Source of the DNA: CAWINH01 sp963837425
GTDB lineage: Bacteria; Chloroflexota; Limnocylindria; QHBO01
DNA: 14,391 nt
NCBI GenBank assembly: GCA_963837425.1
Contig: CAWINH010000001.1
Coordinates: 1 to 14,391 of the forward strand
Direction: 5' to 3'
Of the stretch, positions 13,351-14,391 are shown one piece after another. Under the pieces are notes generated by a model, which worked only from the letters and a program-made list of their open reading frames with translations, did not search any database and was not told the origin of the DNA. How positions within the stretch are numbered: the first letter of the stretch is position 1; each line of letters opens with the position of its first letter. The translations under genes and the position numbers were made by a program.

Positions 13351-13800
13351 ATGGCGCGCGACGTCATCTCGACCTGCCCCGTCTGCGAGGGCGAGCTGCT
13401 CGTCAGCCGCCTCCACTGCAGGAGCTGCGGGACTGCGCTCGAGGGTGAGTTCAGCGTCGGTCGCTTCGGCCGCCTCACCCGCGAGCAGCTCAGTCTGCTC
13501 GAGAGCTTCCTGCGCGCTCGTGGCAACCTCAAGGAGATGGAGCGCGAGCTCGGGATCTCGTACCCCACCGTACGCGGCCGGGTGGATGCGCTGGTGCGCG
13601 CGCTCGGTCTGGGCGACGCCGAGTCGGACGAGGCGGCGGAAGGTGACGCTGACACCGACGCTGCCGCGGACGGTGCGCTGCCTTCCGCAGAAGAGCCTGG
13701 GGACGCCAACGAGCGGCGCGCGATCCTCGAGCGCCTCGCCCGCCGCGAGATCAGCGCAGAGGACGCCGCCGCTGCGCTAAGAGCGCTCGGGGGAGAGTGA
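13351..13800 (+). CDS. DUF2089 family zinc-ribbon/HTH protein with SHOCT-like tail
   Basis: A 149-residue protein. The N terminus is a zinc ribbon with C9-x2-C12 and C23-x2-C26 (CPVCEGEL, LHCRSCGT). EGEFSVGRFGRLTREQLSLLESFLRARGNL at 31-60 leads into a helix-turn-helix resembling sigma region 4 (KEMERELGISYPTVRGRVDALVRALG, about 61-86). This combination is DUF2089, whose biochemical role is not established. An acidic linker (about 89-120) follows. The last 27 residues (RRAILERLARREISAEDAAAALRAL) resemble the SHOCT-like helical hairpin at the N terminus of YvlB/LiaX-type DUF4097 proteins. The start follows a long leader; the ribosome binding site is only GGCGGGG. The next gene begins 3 nt after its stop. 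It is probably a transcriptional regulator working with the DUF4097 protein. Confidence 0.88.
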   Translation: MARDVISTCPVCEGELLVSRLHCRSCGTALEGEFSVGRFGRLTREQLSLLESFLRARGNLKEMERELGISYPTVRGRVDALVRALGLGDAESDEAAEGDADTDAAADGALPSAEEPGDANERRAILERLARREISAEDAAAALRALGGE

Positions 13801-13803
13801 GCC

Positions 13804-14391
13804 ATGCCGCGCTTCGTACGGACCCAGCAGATCGATCACACCATCGGCCCCGACGGGCTCCTCGACTTGCGGGTGACCGCGGCCGAAGTCCGGATCCAGC
13901 CGGTCGATGGCGACGTGGCCCACATTCGCGCGACGTTCCAGATCCGCGCCTACGGCGAACCCGAGGCTGACAGGATCTACGAGCAGGTCCAGCTGCGCGT
14001 CGACTACGCCTCGTCACACGCGCTGCGGGTCACTGACCGCGACGAGGAGTCGGGCCTCGGCCGCACACTCAAGAGACTCTTCGGGGGTGATCGCGTGGAT
14101 CTCGACCTCGAGGTCGAGATCCCGGCCAGCGCCGAGCTGCAGCTCGCGACGGTGAGCGGGGACGTGCAGGCAACCGGGCTGCACGGGCTGCAGCGCTACA
14201 CCACCGTGTCGGGAGACCTGTTTCTCGTCGACACGGCGGGAGATATCCGGGTGAATTCCGTGTCCGGCGACGCGACGATCCGAGGCATCGGGCCGATCAC
14301 CGGCCAGGCCGAGGCCGTCTCGGGCGACCTCATCGTATCCGCGCCGCTGCTCAAGGGCCTGAGCAGCTCGTCGGTCTCCGGCGACATCACT
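13804..14391 (+). CDS. DUF4097 family beta-strand repeat protein, N-terminal part
   Basis: The reading frame is open to the window edge, giving the first 196 residues. Residues 10-105 form a beta-rich region (IDHTIGPDGLLDLRVTAAEVRIQPVDGD). From about 110 a repeated turn motif VSGD appears at 117, 135, 153, 172 and 191, with AGD at 145, a spacing of 18-19 residues that suggests a beta-solenoid. This is the DUF4097 signature, as in Bacillus YvlB and Enterococcus LiaX, which are linked to envelope stress. No signal peptide or membrane helix is seen in this part, and the SHOCT-like domain usual at the start of YvlB is missing here but present at the end of the preceding protein. GGGGGAGAG six bases before the ATG supports the start. 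The C terminus is outside the window. Confidence 0.88.
   Translation, partial: MPRFVRTQQIDHTIGPDGLLDLRVTAAEVRIQPVDGDVAHIRATFQIRAYGEPEADRIYEQVQLRVDYASSHALRVTDRDEESGLGRTLKRLFGGDRVDLDLEVEIPASAELQLATVSGDVQATGLHGLQRYTTVSGDLFLVDTAGDIRVNSVSGDATIRGIGPITGQAEAVSGDLIVSAPLLKGLSSSSVSGDIT

Noticed and set aside
13010..13448. Longer reading frames through the AT-rich island (13010-13348 and 13083-13448)
   Set aside because: They overlap each other, third-position GC is near 50% rather than strongly biased, and the second runs into DUF2089 in the wrong frame. Lower GC alone keeps these frames open.
1..14391. CRISPR array, tRNA, rRNA, insertion sequence or prophage genes
   Set aside because: No regularly spaced repeats, cloverleaf sequences, transposase or integrase motifs, or terminal inverted repeats were seen on reading either strand.

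Overview
The window is GC-rich (roughly two thirds G+C by eye), densely coded bacterial chromosome. The gene set points to a free-living aerobe: octanoyltransferase LipB, homodimer-type pyruvate dehydrogenase E1, type II NADH dehydrogenase, PlsY and PgsA. The style of several proteins (an RTGSTN-type PlsY, a DUF2089 protein next to a DUF4097 protein, starts with no Shine-Dalgarno close behind a -10-like box) suggests a high-GC Chloroflexota lineage of the Limnocylindria/Ellin6529 kind. A high-GC actinobacterium is the alternative. This placement is an inference; no rRNA or marker gene is present.

Layout. (1) Positions 1-3268, plus strand: the end of lipB, a glyoxalase-II-like metallo-beta-lactamase (MBL) hydrolase overlapping it by 4 nt, an ATP-grasp ligase of unknown substrate, a UPF0173/UlaG-like MBL hydrolase and a small glycine-zipper membrane protein. 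Spacings are -4, 16, 30 and 3 nt, so this is probably one transcription unit. (2) 3284-4177, minus strand: an NAD(P)-binding epimerase/NDUFA9-like protein, convergent with unit 1 and divergent from unit 3. The divergent gap holds two interleaved inverted repeats. (3) 4245-6803, plus strand: an ABC-2 exporter with one ATPase and two related but diverged permeases (NodI/NodJ- or DrrA/DrrB-like). (4) 9799 down to 6810, minus strand: type II NADH dehydrogenase, a 111-residue two-helix membrane protein, plsY and pgsA, with gaps of about 20 nt. This joins a respiratory enzyme to the first acylation step and the phosphatidylglycerol branch of phospholipid synthesis. (5) 9868-12564, plus strand: aceE, divergent from unit 4. 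(6) 12999 down to 12565, minus strand: a small J-domain plus zinc-ribbon protein whose stop codon abuts that of aceE. (7) 13000-13350: an intergenic region with an AT-rich island (about 46% GC over 150 bases) holding the best sigma-70-type promoter in the window, a palindrome and a hairpin. (8) 13351 to the end, plus strand: a DUF2089 zinc-ribbon/HTH protein with a SHOCT-like tail, then a DUF4097 beta-strand-repeat protein cut by the window edge.

No tRNA, rRNA, CRISPR array, transposase or phage gene is visible. Most of the window is housekeeping. The parts most likely to hold something undescribed are the ATP-grasp/MBL cluster at the left and the AT-rich regulatory island with its DUF2089-DUF4097 module at the right.
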